Assembly: GCF_020034665.1 (NCBI RefSeq)
Contig: NZ_JAIQDI010000002.1
Coordinates: 62,001-126,000 of the forward strand
Length of the DNA stretch: 64,000 nucleotides
Reading direction: 5' to 3'
Source of the DNA: Niabella beijingensis
Lineage (GTDB): Bacteria; Bacteroidota; Bacteroidia; Chitinophagales; Chitinophagaceae
Both the position numbers and the translations under genes were made by a program. Shown in pieces: positions 62,232 through 64,000 of the stretch. Numbering within the stretch: the stretch's first letter is position 1; the number at the start of each line of letters is the position of its first letter. A model generated the notes under the pieces. It ran no database searches. It was not told the DNA's origin and was given only the letters and a program-made list of their open reading frames with translations.

Positions 62232-64000
62232 TTAAAACTTTCCTGTTATAGTTACTCCCCACATTCTTGGGCTACCCATCATATAGGAGCCGTAACCATA
62301 GGCCATATAACGTACATCGTTGAGGTTGCGAATCCACAATGCAATGTCTAAATGGTTGCTGGTAACACCAGCTCTGGCATTGAGCATACCATAAGCACCC
62401 TGATGATAGGAATTGGTAAAATCTAATTGATATTCACCTGTGTATCTAAATTCTCCTCTTATAAATGCTTTAAAGGTTTGAGCAGATTTGGAAAAAGGAA
62501 TACCATATTGAACCGCAAGCATAGATTGCAATGCAGGATTGTTAATCGCCTTATTCCCTTTGTAATCTTTTACAGCATTTGTTGCTGCATCAAAAAGCTC
62601 TAATTTTTTATATTCGCTATGCGAGGTGCTGGCAGTCCAGTCTATTTGTAAATTTTTGAAAGGAAGTACCGATGTTTCCAATTCCAATCCATAGTTATTC
62701 ATATCACCTACATTTAGGGTGGCATAGTTTATACCATCTTTGGAGGTGGATACCTGTTGGTCTTTTTGTTGAAAATAAAACGCAGTAAGATTTATTTTAA
62801 GCCTGTTATTGAATAAGTTGTTTTTGACACCTATTTCATAATTATCCGATTTCTCGGGATTATAGGTAGGGTAAGCAGGGTTGCCAAAATTAAAGCCCCC
62901 TACTCTAAATCCTTTTGCATAAGAGCTATACACCATAGAATTTTCCGTCAATTTGTAACTCAAAATAATCTTAGGCGTAAATGCGTTAAAAGTTTTCTTT
63001 GCCGTGCTGTCCGCAGTCAAAGGCGTTACCGTACCATCTTTTTCAGAAGCCGAATTTTGGGTAAGTTCGCGATGTTCTATATCATATCTCGCTCCGGCTG
63101 TTACATCAAGTTTTGGAGCTATAGAATATGTAGCCTGCCCATAAAACGCTACTCCGTAAGACTTTCTCTTTCCATTACTGATCGAAGCATAAGGGGCATT
63201 GGGGTCGTACAATGCATAATCCTGGTCAAAATAAGTATTGTTACCATTCTTCAGCCTTTCACCGAAAAGAAATGAGCCCGCGGTCCATTTCCATTTGCCT
63301 GCATTTGCCGGTGAAGAAAAGCGAAACTCCTGTGTAAGCTCATTTTCTTTTGTCCAATTCTTGCCACTTATTAACTGGTCAGGAGTAAAATCAAAATCAA
63401 ACCTCCCCGGAAACCAGATATGATAATCAACCAATGCAGTAATAGAAGTAAAATTAAAATTACTGCCAAAGTATTTTATTGCTAAAGAAGTGTTGAAATT
63501 AGTTCTGCGTTCGGTATTATCCCAATTTCCAAAAGCCGTATAAGGATTGGCTCTGGCCATGCTGTCGGTGGCAGCCCAGGGATAAGCGCCCTTGTCTTTA
63601 TCATTTTCATATCTTGTGTTCCAGTCTATTGTCCATTTATCCGATGCAAGATATTTCAGGTTCACATTTCCACTGTACGCATTATGTTGGTCAAAATTTT
63701 TTGTATTCAATGTAGGATTTGAATAAACAGAACCACGACCATTAGACTGTAAGCCGGCATTCACAAATAACTTATCCTTTATTAATGGTGTATTGAAACC
63801 CGCGCTGTAACGCTGTTGTCTATAATTACCAAAATCTATTTCAGCAAAGCCGGTCATTTTATTTACCGGCTTTTTGGTAATAATATTCAGTACGCCGCTA
63901 TATGCATTTCTCCCATAGAGCGTGCCTTGGGGGCCTCTCAAAATTTCAACTCTTTCAATATTATTAAAATTGAGCGGTGCGGAAAAATAGTCAAACTGAT
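62232..64000 (-). CDS. TonB-dependent outer membrane receptor, 5' part cut by window edge
   Basis: The frame is open to the right edge, so the gene continues beyond 64000; the TTG at 63941 is not the true start. Reading in from the edge gives QFDYFSAPLNFNNIERVEI followed by LRGPQGTLYGRNAYSGVLNIITKKP, the plug end of siderophore-type receptors. The barrel ends with WGVTITGKF. It lacks SusC features. It probably imports a metal complex or other scarce compound and is the first visible gene of the redox module. Confidence 0.92.
   Translation of the reverse strand, partial: QFDYFSAPLNFNNIERVEILRGPQGTLYGRNAYSGVLNIITKKPVNKMTGFAEIDFGNYRQQRYSAGFNTPLIKDKLFVNAGLQSNGRGSVYSNPTLNTKNFDQHNAYSGNVNLKYLASDKWTIDWNTRYENDKDKGAYPWAATDSMARANPYTAFGNWDNTERRTNFNTSLAIKYFGSNFNFTSITALVDYHIWFPGRFDFDFTPDQLISGKNWTKENELTQEFRFSSPANAGKWKWTAGSFLFGERLKNGNNTYFDQDYALYDPNAPYASISNGKRKSYGVAFYGQATYSIAPKLDVTAGARYDIEHRELTQNSASEKDGTVTPLTADSTAKKTFNAFTPKIILSYKLTENSMVYSSYAKGFRVGGFNFGNPAYPTYNPEKSDNYEIGVKNNLFNNRLKINLTAFYFQQKDQQVSTSKDGINYATLNVGDMNNYGLELETSVLPFKNLQIDWTASTSHSEYKKLELFDAATNAVKDYKGNKAINNPALQSMLAVQYGIPFSKSAQTFKAFIRGEFRYTGEYQLDFTNSYHQGAYGMLNARAGVTSNHLDIALWIRNLNDVRYMAYGYGSYMMGSPRMWGVTITGKF

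Noticed and set aside
63939..63941. TTG at 63941 as the start of the TonB receptor
   Set aside because: The frame continues to the window edge with plug-domain sequence, so the true start is outside.

Overview
The window looks like chromosomal DNA of a Bacteroidota bacterium, most likely family Chitinophagaceae. I base this on a SusC/SusD pair, many lipoproteins and TonB-linked proteins, TAnnTTTG-type -7 promoter boxes, few Shine-Dalgarno sites, and Bacteroidota-specific small families (DUF6157, DUF6624, DUF4998/DUF5000-like, BlaI plus an M56 peptidase). No identification below genus-level guesswork is possible without a database search. There is no integrase, transposase or CRISPR array.

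From 1 to about 35.9 kb the window is mostly core and household genes in short operons on both strands: cydAB (cytochrome bd), prfB with an intact programmed +1 frameshift site, pruA, pyrR, parE, an ECF sigma factor with a membrane anti-sigma-like partner, rdgB, ilvE, rpsL-rpsG without fusA, an AAA ATPase preceded by a tandem repeat, an acyl-CoA-binding protein, a PafA-type phosphatase, a blaI/M56 pair whose peptidase carries three TonB-plug-like units, rarA, a sterol-desaturase-like hydroxylase and a large GEVED/SdrD-like surface protein.

From 36.4 to 57.5 kb lies a polysaccharide utilisation locus. It contains a GH127 beta-L-arabinofuranosidase, susC-susD with two surface lipoproteins, an AraC regulator, and a seven-gene operon: TIM-barrel protein, Gfo/Idh/MocA oxidoreductase, IlvD/Edd dehydratase, six-hairpin-type protein, COG3618 lactonase, GH78 alpha-L-rhamnosidase and acetyl-esterase-like hydrolase. 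A conserved element of about 66 bp precedes both susC and the seven-gene operon, so both are probably one regulon under the AraC protein. I infer that the locus strips L-rhamnose and L-arabinose from a plant glycan or glycoside and oxidises a released deoxy-sugar through aldonolactone and aldonate.

A saccharopine-dehydrogenase-like gene and tRNA-Leu(CAA) follow. Right after the tRNA the sequence turns visibly more AT-rich and carries a minus-strand redox module reaching the right edge: TonB-dependent receptor (cut by the edge), DJ-1/PfpI-YHS fusion lipoprotein, di-haem cytochrome c peroxidase lipoprotein, and a Tat-exported superoxide dismutase. This looks like an island inserted at the tRNA, although only one end is in view.
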